Positions 26,010-35,912 are shown, counted from the stretch's first letter. The stretch: 64,000 nucleotides of DNA from Caryophanales bacterium UBA6380 (GCA_002438785.1 DJQS01000015.1:6092-70091), one strand, 5' to 3'. Notes: generated by a model from the sequence alone, not told the origin. Made by a program: numbers and translations.

Positions 26010-26085
26010 AAAAGTGTTAACAAGGGGAGAATAGTGTGTATCTACTCCTTGGATTAAACGGAATTATTGAGGAGGATACTTTATA

Positions 26086-27468
26086 ATGAAAAAGAATTTA
26101 ATTCCATTATTTGGTCTAGCATTTGCTGGATTAGCACTTACATCATGCGGCAGCGCATATAAACCTTTAGGTCTTAAAACTAAAGATAAACCAGTTATTT
26201 TCTATAATCGTTTCCCTTTTAAAGATGCTGCAGGTACACAAGTTGATACTGATACTTTAAATCACAATCCTAATACTTTCTATGTTGGTCCATCTCCAAA
26301 GCAAGGTGGTGTCATGCAAGGTGATTTAATTTTAAATTATATTAAAGATCACACCGCTGCAGAATTAGATAGAAATGGTGATGGAGCTTTAGGTTATGTT
26401 ATGCTTGTTGGTCAACAAGGACAAGATGCTTGTATTTATCGTTCAAATGAAGTTAGAAAAAAATTAGATACTTATACTGCTGAATTTGATAAAGATTTAA
26501 CAAGTGAAATGAAAGTTGCTGATTACGAAGCAGGTAAAAGTAATAGAGCAAAAGTTGGAAAAGCTACTACAAAAGATGGTAAAGAACTTCAAGTAAAAGA
26601 ATTAATTGCTGCTATTTCTCAAGATGCTGGTGGAACATGGTCTAACACTCAAGCCAATAACCTAGCAGCAAGTTGGAAAACAACTTATGGCGATAAGATC
26701 GATTTAATTATTTCTAATAATGATGGTATGGGAATGACTGTCTATAATAGCATAGTTGATAAAAATTATCGTGTTCCTGTCTTTGGATTTGATGCTAACA
26801 CCGATGCTGTTAATGCAATTAATCCTGATGGTGAAGATGCAAAGACTAAAGGTATTGCTTATGGTGGAACTATTTCACAAAATGCTGAAGGTCAAACATA
26901 TTTAGTTTTACAAGTTATTCGTAATGTTTTAGATGGAGTAAAATTTGATGATAAAGGTGGTTACACAATGCCTACTTCAACTACAAAAACAAAACAAAAA
27001 GATTTAGCTGAAAATAAAGAATATGAAGTTGACTTACCAGATGTTTTAGTTAATGGCATTTCAAAAGAAACAGCACAAGGTGGTATCTCTTCTAGTGCTA
27101 CTTGGTATACATCAGAAGATAAACAACTTCAAACAACTAACACAATGATTGATAGTACAAATTGGAAAGATTATGCTTCTGGCGTACCTCTTGATAAAAA
27201 AGTTAAAGCTGTTGCTGATGATGCTAGAGAATACAATGTCTTCTTAACATGTTATAATTCTGCAGATAACTTTGTTAACGGACAATTGTTACCAACATTT
27301 AAACAATATGCTAAATTATTAAAACTTAATCTTACAATTGTTTCAGGTGATGGAAATAATGAATCATTAATTACAAATAGTATGAATAATCTTGATAATT
27401 ATGAAGCATTCATCTTAAATATGACTAGTACAAATGCTGGTCAAACATATATGGATATTCTCAAATAG
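26086..27468 (+). CDS. mglB: Galactose/methyl-galactoside ABC transporter substrate-binding lipoprotein
   Basis: A 460-residue secreted sugar-binding protein anchored by a lipid: signal MKKNLIPLFGLAFAGLALTSC with the lipobox cysteine at residue 21. The periplasmic-binding fold follows, and DRNGDGALGYVML has the acidic spacing of the calcium-binding loop of E. coli MglB. Its codon use is rich in GGT, GCT and CGT, as expected for a highly expressed binding protein. It is longer than E. coli MglB (332), with extra sequence in the middle and near the C-terminus. It heads the mglB-mglA-mglC operon behind a cre-type site. The true ligand could be another galactoside or pentose. Confidence 0.88.
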   Translation: MKKNLIPLFGLAFAGLALTSCGSAYKPLGLKTKDKPVIFYNRFPFKDAAGTQVDTDTLNHNPNTFYVGPSPKQGGVMQGDLILNYIKDHTAAELDRNGDGALGYVMLVGQQGQDACIYRSNEVRKKLDTYTAEFDKDLTSEMKVADYEAGKSNRAKVGKATTKDGKELQVKELIAAISQDAGGTWSNTQANNLAASWKTTYGDKIDLIISNNDGMGMTVYNSIVDKNYRVPVFGFDANTDAVNAINPDGEDAKTKGIAYGGTISQNAEGQTYLVLQVIRNVLDGVKFDDKGGYTMPTSTTKTKQKDLAENKEYEVDLPDVLVNGISKETAQGGISSSATWYTSEDKQLQTTNTMIDSTNWKDYASGVPLDKKVKAVADDAREYNVFLTCYNSADNFVNGQLLPTFKQYAKLLKLNLTIVSGDGNNESLITNSMNNLDNYEAFILNMTSTNAGQTYMDILK

Positions 27469-27497
27469 TAATATCTGTCAATAAATAAATTAAATAA

Positions 27498-27521
27498 GGG
27501 TAAGTGGGCGACTACTTACCC
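27498..27521 (+). terminator. Intercistronic hairpin between mglB and mglA
   Basis: A perfect 8-base stem GGGTAAGT (27498-27505) with ACTTACCC (27514-27521) and an 8-base loop, followed by the weak tail GTTTGTTAT. It probably attenuates read-through or protects the mglB mRNA end so that MglB is made in excess over MglA and MglC. Confidence 0.6.
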
Positions 27522-27543
27522 GTTTGTTATAAGGAGGGAAAGA

Positions 27544-29043
27544 ATGCAAGAAAGTTATATTCTTTCAATTAAAAACCTTTCTAAATCATTTGGTACTAAT
27601 AAAGTTCTAGACTCTATTAATCTTAATGTTCGTCCTGGAACAGTTATTGGATTGATGGGAGAAAATGGTGCTGGAAAATCGACAATGATGAAATGTCTTT
27701 TCGGAATTTATTCAAAAGATGAAGGCAAATTTTATTTAGATGGTAAGCAAGTAGACTTCACAAGTCCAAAGGAAGCTTTAGAAAATGGCGTTGCAATGGT
27801 CCATCAAGAATTAAATCAAGTTTTAGATCGTACTGTTGTTGATAATTTATTTTTAGGTAGATTCCCAATGCGCTTTGGGGTTGTTAATGAAAATTTAATG
27901 AAAAAAGAAGCTGCCGAACTATTTAGAAAATTAGATATTACTGTCAATTTAGACATTCCAATGCGTAAAATGTCAGTTGCAACCAGACAAATGTGTGAAA
28001 TTGCAAAAGCTATGTCTTATAATGCAAAAATTGTTGTCTTAGATGAACCTACTTCTTCTTTGTCAAATCGAGAAGTTAAAAAATTATTTCAAATTATTAA
28101 TGATTTAAAAAAAGACGGTGTTTCATTTATTTACATTTCTCATAAAATGGATGAGATATTCCAAATTTGTGATGACGTTGCTGTACTTCGTGATGGACAT
28201 ATGATTATGTCTAAAAAAGTTGCAGATACAAATATTAACGAATTAATTACCTCAATGGTTGGCCGTTCTTTATCTAAGAGATATCCTGAAGTTGATAACA
28301 ATCCATCTAGCGAAGATATTTTAGTTGTTAATGACTTATCTACAAAATATGCTCCATATCTAAAAAATATATCATTTAATGTCAAAAAAGGTGAAATTTT
28401 TGGATTTTATGGATTAATCGGCGCCGGTCGAAGTGAATTACTTGAAACACTTTTCGGTGTTAGAGTCCGAGCAAGTGGAACAATTCGCTATAAAGATAAC
28501 TTAGTAAATTTTAAGAGTTCTAGTGAAGCAATGCGAGAAGGTTTAGCAATGATTACTGAAGAAAGAAAATTTAATGGTATGTTCCCAATGGCAAATTTGA
28601 CATTCAATACTTGTATTTGTAATTTAGACAATTACAAAAAATTTGGTGTTTTATCTACATCATTGATGAATAAAGCTGCTAATAGAGAAATTATTAAGAT
28701 GCATACAAAATGTAACGGCTATAATGATTTAATCTCTTCTCTTTCTGGTGGTAATCAGCAAAAAGTTATCATTGGAAAATGGCTTGAAAGAAAACCTGAT
28801 TTGTTATTGCTTGATGATCCAACTCGTGGCATTGATGTTGGCGCAAAATATGAAATTTATCAATTAATTATTCAAATGGCAAAAAAAGGAACATCAGTCA
28901 TTGTTGTTTCTAGCGAAATGCCTGAAATATTAGGTATAACAAATCGCATCGCTGTTTTATCAAATGGTCGATTAGCTGGAATTGTTAACACAAAAGAAAC
29001 TAATCAAGACGAATTATTGCGTTTAAGCACAAAATATTTATAA
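27544..29043 (+). CDS. mglA: Galactose/methyl-galactoside ABC transporter ATP-binding protein
   Basis: A 499-residue protein with two fused ABC domains, the form used in sugar uptake of the MglA/RbsA type. The first domain has Walker A GENGAGKST and Walker B VVLDEPTSSL. The second has the altered Walker A GLIGAGRSE typical of the family, signature SLSGGNQQK and Walker B LLLDDPTRGID. The ATPase sits on the inner face of the membrane with MglC. It has an AAGGAGGG ribosome-binding site, lies 75 bases after mglB, and ends 12 bases before mglC. Confidence 0.93.
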   Translation: MQESYILSIKNLSKSFGTNKVLDSINLNVRPGTVIGLMGENGAGKSTMMKCLFGIYSKDEGKFYLDGKQVDFTSPKEALENGVAMVHQELNQVLDRTVVDNLFLGRFPMRFGVVNENLMKKEAAELFRKLDITVNLDIPMRKMSVATRQMCEIAKAMSYNAKIVVLDEPTSSLSNREVKKLFQIINDLKKDGVSFIYISHKMDEIFQICDDVAVLRDGHMIMSKKVADTNINELITSMVGRSLSKRYPEVDNNPSSEDILVVNDLSTKYAPYLKNISFNVKKGEIFGFYGLIGAGRSELLETLFGVRVRASGTIRYKDNLVNFKSSSEAMREGLAMITEERKFNGMFPMANLTFNTCICNLDNYKKFGVLSTSLMNKAANREIIKMHTKCNGYNDLISSLSGGNQQKVIIGKWLERKPDLLLLDDPTRGIDVGAKYEIYQLIIQMAKKGTSVIVVSSEMPEILGITNRIAVLSNGRLAGIVNTKETNQDELLRLSTKYL

Positions 29044-29055
29044 GGAGTAAACACA

Positions 29056-31335
29056 ATGGAAAATGAAAATTTATTAAATCCAAGTGAAAAAATTCTCGAA
29101 GATCTCAAAAGTGAAATTCAAAAATATAGCTTAAAAATAAAAGATGTTCAAAAAGTAATATATGATAATGCTGTTAGTATCGCTAATCTCACAATTGAAA
29201 ACGAGAGAATTAAATCTGAATTAAAAGTCTATTTTAATGATGATGGAATTAAAATAGTTAAGTCTAATGACGAAAAGCAAGTTATAATGAATAAGCTTGC
29301 TGAAAATAATAACAAAATTAATGATATAAAATTAAATAATAAAAATAGCAAAATAGAATTAGCTAATTTAATAAAAGAGGGGCGCGCTTTAATTGATAAA
29401 AAACTTCCTGATTATATAGAATTAAGCAAGAAGGATCTTCTTTTAGAATTAAAAAATGCGAAAAATCCAAAAGAAGTATATTCAATTAAGAAGAAAATAT
29501 ATTTAATTAATAAAGAAAAATATAATTTATTAGAACTATTAACAAATAATCAATTAGATTTTATTGATCGTAAATTATGTTATTTTAATTCTTTAAAATA
29601 TCGTATTACTTCCTATTTTGATCGCAAAAAATATGAAAAATATTACATCGAAAATACTGATATTATTAGTGATGAACAAAAAACTAATTTGTTGGCGCCA
29701 ATTTATGCTAAAGTAAAGCCTAATAAAGATAGAATTGAAGCTTTACGTGCTGATGGTGATGATAAAATTGCTATTATTGAATCCGAAATAAGAAAAATCA
29801 AGAAGAATCGTGAATTAAATAAAGTAGTTAAGAAAAAACTCTTATTGAAAGATAAGGAAGATTTAAAATTAGCTAATGTGGTTTCTAAATTGCGAGATAA
29901 AGAAATCAAAACATTAACTCTCAATTCTGAAAATACAATTAATGAACTTTATAACACTGAGTATCTTAATTTATTAAAACTTAATAGAAAGAAACTTATT
30001 AGCAAAGAAAAGGAAAGGTTTGAAAATAATCTTAAAGAAGTTAACGAATTAAATAAAAAAGAATTAGTTGATGCATTAACTGTTGAAGCTAATACTCCTA
30101 ACGAAATTAAAGAGCGAAAAGAAAAGATTTCTTATACAAAGTTAGTTAATAAAAATAGACTTATAGAAATTAAGTTTAATCATAAGAAAAACTTAGCAAA
30201 GTTTAAAGACGATGTTCATCAGGTCTTCTTGTATAAATATCATATGATTGACTTGTTAAGAAATTCTATGTTTACTTTCTCGCAAAAGCAAGCTCAGAAG
30301 TTTGAAAACTTTACTTATTCATTTAAATTCTCAACTTTCTTCTTAAAATATGGTTTATATTTTGCAATTATCTTTATATTTATTGCGCTTGGTATTGTCT
30401 CTCCATTAATTGGTAGACCTAACTTCTTCAACCTAAGTACAATGTATAATATATTAGCTCAATCTGCGCCTCGTATGTTCTTAGCTTTAGGTGTCGCTGG
30501 ATGTATTCTTATTGGTGGAACTGATTTATCTGTTGGACGTATGGTTGGACTAGCTGGTGTTGTAACAGCTATGTTATTCCATAAAGGTGATAACGCAATC
30601 CAATTATTTGGAAATACTATTAACTTTGATGCTTTAGGCATACCAGTGAAAATATTTTTAGCTATATTTATTTCTATTTTGTTATGTTCATTATTCTCAA
30701 CTTTAGCAGGCTTTTTCACTGCTAAATTCAAAATTCATCCATTCGTAACAACTTTAGCAACTCAATTAACAATTTTTGGTTTCTTAACTTATACTACTGG
30801 TGGCTTGCCTTCAGGTGGTATCGATATGAAAATTAAAAATATGTTAGCACCAACAACCTCTAGTGGATTCCCAACTATTATTTTATGGGGACTAGCAATC
30901 ATTCTTATAATGTGGTTTATTTGGAATAAGACTAAATTCGGTAAATATATGTATGCAGTTGGTGGAAATAAAGAAGCTGCTTCTGTTTCTGGTATCTCAG
31001 TTTTTGCAGTAACTCTTGGTGTATTTATCATGGCTGGCGTATTATATGCCTTAGGCGGATTCTTAGAATGTTTAAGATTAAATGGATCCATGTCAAGTAC
31101 ATATGGTACAGGTTGGGAAGGTGATGCTATTGCGGCCGCTGTTGTTGGAGGCATTTCTTTCTCTGGTGGTATTGGTAAAATTTCAGGTATCGTCGTTGGT
31201 GTCATAGTTTTCCAAGCATTGCAAGTTGCTTTAACTACAATGAATATTGATGCAAACTTAATTTTCGTCTTTAAAGGTTTAATTATTTTAGCTGCAGTTA
31301 CTATCGACTCATTAAAATATATGAAGAAGAAATAA
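29056..31335 (+). CDS. mglC: MglC-type sugar permease with a long charged N-terminal extension
   Basis: A 759-residue protein. The last 330 residues or so are an MglC/RbsC permease with about eight membrane segments and the family runs LFLALGVAGC-like, IGGTDLSVGRMVGL, GKYMYAVGGNKEAASVSGI and AAAVVGGISFSGG. E. coli MglC is 336 residues in total. Residues 1 to about 425 are hydrophilic, rich in Lys, Glu, Asn and Leu, and largely predicted coiled coil by eye, without a signal peptide, so they should lie in the cytoplasm. The reading frame is continuous and no internal ribosome-binding site is evident, so this looks like a true extension. Its function is unknown; contact with MglA or a regulatory enzyme is possible. 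Confidence 0.88.
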   Translation: MENENLLNPSEKILEDLKSEIQKYSLKIKDVQKVIYDNAVSIANLTIENERIKSELKVYFNDDGIKIVKSNDEKQVIMNKLAENNNKINDIKLNNKNSKIELANLIKEGRALIDKKLPDYIELSKKDLLLELKNAKNPKEVYSIKKKIYLINKEKYNLLELLTNNQLDFIDRKLCYFNSLKYRITSYFDRKKYEKYYIENTDIISDEQKTNLLAPIYAKVKPNKDRIEALRADGDDKIAIIESEIRKIKKNRELNKVVKKKLLLKDKEDLKLANVVSKLRDKEIKTLTLNSENTINELYNTEYLNLLKLNRKKLISKEKERFENNLKEVNELNKKELVDALTVEANTPNEIKERKEKISYTKLVNKNRLIEIKFNHKKNLAKFKDDVHQVFLYKYHMIDLLRNSMFTFSQKQAQKFENFTYSFKFSTFFLKYGLYFAIIFIFIALGIVSPLIGRPNFFNLSTMYNILAQSAPRMFLALGVAGCILIGGTDLSVGRMVGLAGVVTAMLFHKGDNAIQLFGNTINFDALGIPVKIFLAIFISILLCSLFSTLAGFFTAKFKIHPFVTTLATQLTIFGFLTYTTGGLPSGGIDMKIKNMLAPTTSSGFPTIILWGLAIILIMWFIWNKTKFGKYMYAVGGNKEAASVSGISVFAVTLGVFIMAGVLYALGGFLECLRLNGSMSSTYGTGWEGDAIAAAVVGGISFSGGIGKISGIVVGVIVFQALQVALTTMNIDANLIFVFKGLIILAAVTIDSLKYMKKK

Positions 31336-31352
31336 TTTAAAATTTCTTTAAT

Positions 31353-31382
31353 AAGAAGCTGTTTAAAACAGCTTCTTTTTTA
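31353..31382 (+). terminator. Terminator of mglBAC
   Basis: An 11-base stem AAGAAGCTGTT/AACAGCTTCTT with a 3-base loop, followed by TTTTT. It lies 18 bases after the mglC stop and 20 bases before the lacZ start, so lacZ depends on read-through or a promoter not recognised here. Confidence 0.88.
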
Positions 31383-31401
31383 TAATTAGAAAGGTAATAT
31401 T

Positions 31402-34400
31402 ATGAAAATCGAAAATAATTTCACATATCACAAGGATAAATCTATTGTAAATATAAATACAAATTTAGATCACTCAAATCACCCATTTTATAGAAGTGAA
31501 CTTGATTATAATGATAACAATATCTCTTCTTTTTCATTAAATGGAATATGGAAATGTTTATTTAACGAAAATGGGTTTGACAAAGATTCTCTAGATTATT
31601 TAGAAAACTTTAAAAGTACTGAGGAGCTAAGTGACATCAAGGTTCCACTATTTATGGAACTCCAAGGTTTTGGAAATCCTCATTATGTTAATCAAATGTA
31701 TGCCTTTGATGGCAAAGAAAAATTAAATGTTGGTGAGGTCCCAAGTCATAACCCATTCATGCTATATGTAAGAGATTTTGATTTTGAAGAAAATACTCGT
31801 GATTTAAAGGTTAATTTAACTTTTGAAGGTGTTTTATCATCTTTTTATGTTTATCTAAATGGAGAATTTGTCGGCTATTCTGCTCAATTCATGACACCAT
31901 CGGAATTTGAAATAACAAAGTTTTTAAAAAAAGGTACTAATAGATTATGTGTTTTCGTTTTTAAATTTTCTAGTGCATCATGGCTTCATGATCAAGATAT
32001 GTGGAAAATGGCAGGAATATTTAGAGACGTCCGCATTGATTTAATTCCTAAAACACATCTAGTAAATATCGAGTCCACTTCTACCTTAACTAATAATTAT
32101 AAGGATGGAATATTTGATGCTAAATTAGAAATGTCCGGCAAAATTGAAGGTGAGCTATTAATAGAAATTTATAAAGATAATGAATTAGTAGCTTCAGAAC
32201 ATAAGAAAATAGATAATATCGTAAATTTCAATATTAGAATTAATGATGTTGAACCTTGGTCGAGCGAAACGCCTAATTTGTATTTAGCTAAGTTTACAAT
32301 TAAAAACAATAACAAAATTATTGAAATATCTAAAATTAATATAGGTTTTAGGACTGTTGAAATACAAGATAACATCTTCAAAATAAATGGAAAAAGAGTC
32401 GTATTTCATGGGACAAATAGAGTTGAATGGGATATGTATAATGGTCAAACAATGAGTTATGAATTAATAGAAAATGATTTAAAATTATTAAAGGAAAATA
32501 ATTTTAATGCAATTCGCTGCAGTCACTATCCTAACGATACTAAATTCTATGACTTATGTGATAAGTATGGATTTTATGTAATTGATGAGGCAGATTTAGA
32601 AACTCATGGTACATGGCAAGAAGCTCGTGGAATTAGAGTATGGGATAGATTAAAAGAGTCTTGTACTCCCGCCATAAATAAAGAGTGGAAATCACTTATT
32701 TTAGCCAGACAATATGCAATGGTAAGAAGAGATTTTAATCATCCTTCAGTTGTAATTTGGTCAATCGGCAACGAATGTTCGGCAGGAGAAAATACTTTAG
32801 ATGCTTATCAACTAATCAAAAAATTAGATTCATCTCGACCTGTACACTATGAATCATGTTACGCTGTTAAAGGTCATGAAAAAGATTCTGATTTTTATTC
32901 AAGAATGTATGCTAAACCAAAAGAGATAGATGAGTACATGAAATCTAGTGATAATAGACCTATGATTGAATGTGAGTACGAACATTCAATGGGTGTCTCA
33001 GATGGAAACTTTGATATGTATATTGATCGTGAAGAAAAATATCCTAGATATCAAGGTGGCTTCATTTGGGATTTTTGTGATCAAGGCTTAGTTAAAGTCG
33101 ACACAAATGGGAAAGAATTTATTGCCTGTGGTGGTGATTTTAATGATCGACCACATGATGGTAATTTTAATTGTAATGGTTTATTGAACTCAAATAGGAA
33201 TATTGCTAAAAAATCATTTAAATTAGCTAGAGCAAAAAAGGCTTATGAGCCTTTAAAAATAATTATTCATGGTGAAGAAGTAACTATTACTAATAAAAAT
33301 TTGTTCCTAAATACAGACATTTATAAATTTAAATACGAAAGATTAATAGATGGTGAGGCTGTTCTTGAAAAAGAATTCTTTATTTCAATCGAGCCATTAA
33401 CAACCAAAACAATAAAGTTAAATATAGATAATATCAATAATTCCGGTGAAATTATTAATAGGGTCACAGCTTATATAAACGAAAGCATTTATTATTTAGA
33501 AAAAGGAAATGAAATTGCTTTTGGAGAAGAAATTGTTAATGATGACTATAAGAATATAAGTAAATATTTCTCTAATAAAGATTCATTAATTAAGAAAGCA
33601 ATTTATGTTCCAGGCGCATTTAATGAAGGTCTTTATTTTGATGACAACTCTTTGAGATTAATTGCTTGTTTGAATAATCCTACATCATTAATTTCATTAA
33701 GTGTTCATGGTGAAGAAATAATCTATGATAAGGTGATGCCTACGTTTTGGAGAGCAATGACTGATAATGATTTCGGTAATCGTTTTGCTTATGATTCTTC
33801 AGTTTGGTTTGCTTGTAGTAAATTTATGTATAGTCTACCAAATGATACAGAAATTATAACTAATGAAAATAACTCAAAAATAATAAAAATAACTTATCAT
33901 ATGCCTTCAATAAATGATGAAGCTACTGTGAGTATATCTTATTCATTAGTTGGCAATGACACATGTGAAATAACTTTTGATTATTCAGGTTCTAAATCTA
34001 AATTGCCTTCTATTCCTTTATTCGGATTAAGATTCCCATTGAATTTCAAATTAAAAGAATACACCTATTATGGTAAGGGACCATTTGATACTTATATAGA
34101 TTGTGAAGATGGTGCAAAAATGGGGAAATATACTTTAAAAACATCTATAGCAGATATTGATGGTATAAATACAAACCTCGATTCATATAATGTTCCTTCT
34201 AATCCTCGTGTTCAAGATATCGGAAATAAAACCTGTGCCCGTTATTTAGAAATTAAAACACCTAATAATCATACTTTAAGATTTGAGGCTATTGATGAAG
34301 CATTTCAATTTAAAGTTTTAGGTTATGATGAATTTTTATTAGAATCACTTAATAGATGGAATGAATTACCTAAAGATAGTAGGACTTATATTACAATTAT

Positions 34401-34518
34401 AGGCAAGCAAAGGGGTATTGGTGGTGATGATTCATGGGGAGCACCAGTTTATCCACAATATGGAATAGATGCGAGCAAACCATTTAAATTCAAGTTCAAA
34501 ATAAAATATATTAAATAA
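31402..34518 (+). CDS. lacZ: Beta-galactosidase, glycoside hydrolase family 2 (LacZ type)
   Basis: A 1038-residue cytoplasmic enzyme (no signal peptide) that hydrolyses lactose and other beta-galactosides. The N-terminal sugar-binding and immunoglobulin-like GH2 domains are followed by the TIM barrel with the acid/base glutamate in WSIGNECSAGEN (about residue 458) and the nucleophile in ECEYEHSMG (about 525), equivalent to E461 and E537 of E. coli LacZ. The C-terminal beta-galactosidase small-chain domain is present, ending with a SWGAPVYPQY segment. It directly follows the mgl operon and has an AAAGG ribosome-binding site, so it should use galactosides imported by MglBAC. Confidence 0.96.
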   Translation: MKIENNFTYHKDKSIVNINTNLDHSNHPFYRSELDYNDNNISSFSLNGIWKCLFNENGFDKDSLDYLENFKSTEELSDIKVPLFMELQGFGNPHYVNQMYAFDGKEKLNVGEVPSHNPFMLYVRDFDFEENTRDLKVNLTFEGVLSSFYVYLNGEFVGYSAQFMTPSEFEITKFLKKGTNRLCVFVFKFSSASWLHDQDMWKMAGIFRDVRIDLIPKTHLVNIESTSTLTNNYKDGIFDAKLEMSGKIEGELLIEIYKDNELVASEHKKIDNIVNFNIRINDVEPWSSETPNLYLAKFTIKNNNKIIEISKINIGFRTVEIQDNIFKINGKRVVFHGTNRVEWDMYNGQTMSYELIENDLKLLKENNFNAIRCSHYPNDTKFYDLCDKYGFYVIDEADLETHGTWQEARGIRVWDRLKESCTPAINKEWKSLILARQYAMVRRDFNHPSVVIWSIGNECSAGENTLDAYQLIKKLDSSRPVHYESCYAVKGHEKDSDFYSRMYAKPKEIDEYMKSSDNRPMIECEYEHSMGVSDGNFDMYIDREEKYPRYQGGFIWDFCDQGLVKVDTNGKEFIACGGDFNDRPHDGNFNCNGLLNSNRNIAKKSFKLARAKKAYEPLKIIIHGEEVTITNKNLFLNTDIYKFKYERLIDGEAVLEKEFFISIEPLTTKTIKLNIDNINNSGEIINRVTAYINESIYYLEKGNEIAFGEEIVNDDYKNISKYFSNKDSLIKKAIYVPGAFNEGLYFDDNSLRLIACLNNPTSLISLSVHGEEIIYDKVMPTFWRAMTDNDFGNRFAYDSSVWFACSKFMYSLPNDTEIITNENNSKIIKITYHMPSINDEATVSISYSLVGNDTCEITFDYSGSKSKLPSIPLFGLRFPLNFKLKEYTYYGKGPFDTYIDCEDGAKMGKYTLKTSIADIDGINTNLDSYNVPSNPRVQDIGNKTCARYLEIKTPNNHTLRFEAIDEAFQFKVLGYDEFLLESLNRWNELPKDSRTYITIIGKQRGIGGDDSWGAPVYPQYGIDASKPFKFKFKIKYIK

Positions 34519-34519
34519 T

Positions 34520-35197
34520 ATGAAAAATAGAATTATAGCCCTTCTTTCACTATGTTTATGCTTTTTGTCTTTATTTGGATGTTCACCAAATAAAGATGCA
34601 ACAGCACACCCATCATATAAAATTGCTGATGATGTAGATAATCGACATTTAACCTATTCCTTAAATAAAGAATTTAAGACTAATTATCAAAATAATGAAA
34701 AATTAAATATTGATGGTCTTACTGTTTACTTTTTAGATACGGAATTAAGTAGAGATGAATACAAACTTACGACAAATCAAAATTCTCCTTTAGAATATGT
34801 GATAGATTTAGAAACTTCTACGATTAGTACTACAAAAAAAGAAGCAAAAGTTTCATTTTATTTATTCTACCAAACCTCAGAATATGTATATGTTTCAAAT
34901 GCCATAATTCTTAATGTAAAAAATAATGAAGCAATTGATACATATATTTACGTAATAACGATTTCTTTTGTTGTCATAGCATTAGGTGGTTGGTCATATT
35001 TACGCTATAAGAAGATTCATAAAAAAGATAATAAAAAAGTCGGCACTAGTTCAAAAGATAATAGTAGTATGGTAACAATAATAGAAGAAAAAACTGATAC
35101 TAAAGAGTCTCAAGAAGAAAAAAATAAAAGATTAAACAGCGAAAAAGATAAAGAATTAGAAGATAAATTGAAAGAATTAAATAAAAATATCAAATAA
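34520..35197 (+). CDS. Lipoprotein with a C-terminal membrane segment and charged tail, unknown function
   Basis: A 225-residue protein not recognised. It starts with a lipoprotein signal (MKNRIIALLSLCLCFLSLFGC, lipobox cysteine at 21), then an extracellular domain of about 115 residues predicted to be beta-rich. One membrane segment (YIYVITISFVVIALGGWSYL) lies near residues 140-160, followed by a highly charged, lysine- and glutamate-rich tail inside the cell. It begins one base after lacZ stops, so it is translationally coupled. Its 3' end overlaps the convergent gene by 8 bases. A role in the envelope is inferred only from topology. Confidence 0.7.
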   Translation: MKNRIIALLSLCLCFLSLFGCSPNKDATAHPSYKIADDVDNRHLTYSLNKEFKTNYQNNEKLNIDGLTVYFLDTELSRDEYKLTTNQNSPLEYVIDLETSTISTTKKEAKVSFYLFYQTSEYVYVSNAIILNVKNNEAIDTYIYVITISFVVIALGGWSYLRYKKIHKKDNKKVGTSSKDNSSMVTIIEEKTDTKESQEEKNKRLNSEKDKELEDKLKELNKNIK

Positions 35198-35912
35198 TAT
35201 TATTTTTTAAACATTCTAGAAATTCTTCGGTCTTTTTAATATTAAAATAATATCTATATTCAACCATATCGCTATCAATAATAAACTGATAATATTTTAG
35301 AAAAAAATAAGGTGGTAGTGAGTCAATTTTTTTGAAAGCACCTCTATTAAAAAAATTAAAGAAAGATGTGTCTTTCTCTCTTATTTCTTTTCTTTGTTTC
35401 TCTAAGCTATTAAAAAAATTTAATGAATTTAAAAACATCCTTGTTTCTAAAATATCACCATTCAATATTAATGTATGATCAAGAGTTAAATTTGATGATT
35501 GATTTTTAAAGATAATATCTTGATTATAAAGTCGATTCTCACTGCAATAATAATCAAATAGTTGTTCATTATAGGATTTACTAATAACATTAATTAATAC
35601 ATTGGTTTCATATCCTTTTAAAAAAATAACGTTCAATTTATTAAAATCATTTAAATTAATTTCATATTCAGCATTATAGATAAAATTTAAAATTTTACTA
35701 AAATATTTATCACTAATCAAACCATAAACTTCTTCATTCTTAATAAATTTTATGTTGTAGTTTTTTAAAACTTTAGAATCGTATTTGTCGCTTTCAACAG
35801 CAAATATTTCAGCATTTTTATGGTCAACCATAAAAATTTTCAGAGCTAAATTTAGATTTTCAATTTCTTCCTTTGTGATAAATTCATCAAATAATAGTAA
35901 ATATTTGTTCAT
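35190..35912 (-). CDS. Uncharacterised protein downstream of KAP-type NTPase
   Basis: A 240-residue protein with no signal peptide, membrane segment or recognised motif. It is rich in Asn, Phe, Tyr and Lys. A weak internal pattern of alternating helices and strands (for example LNLALKIFMVDHKNAEIFAVE) is compatible with an alpha/beta fold, but nothing is catalytic by eye. It follows the KAP-type NTPase gene by 46 bases in the same direction, so the two probably form a two-gene unit. Its stop overlaps the lipoprotein gene on the other strand by 8 bases. Confidence 0.6.
   Translation of the reverse strand: MNKYLLLFDEFITKEEIENLNLALKIFMVDHKNAEIFAVESDKYDSKVLKNYNIKFIKNEEVYGLISDKYFSKILNFIYNAEYEINLNDFNKLNVIFLKGYETNVLINVISKSYNEQLFDYYCSENRLYNQDIIFKNQSSNLTLDHTLILNGDILETRMFLNSLNFFNSLEKQRKEIREKDTSFFNFFNRGAFKKIDSLPPYFFLKYYQFIIDSDMVEYRYYFNIKKTEEFLECLKNNII

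Noticed and set aside
30459..31205. Two minus-strand frames (90 and 138 codons) inside mglC
   Set aside because: Proline-rich antisense shadows of the permease domain; no start signals.
35190..35197. Possible frameshift or misassembly at the overlap of the lipoprotein and the unknown gene
   Set aside because: Both convergent frames end cleanly with normal stops; an 8-base convergent overlap is common in compact genomes.
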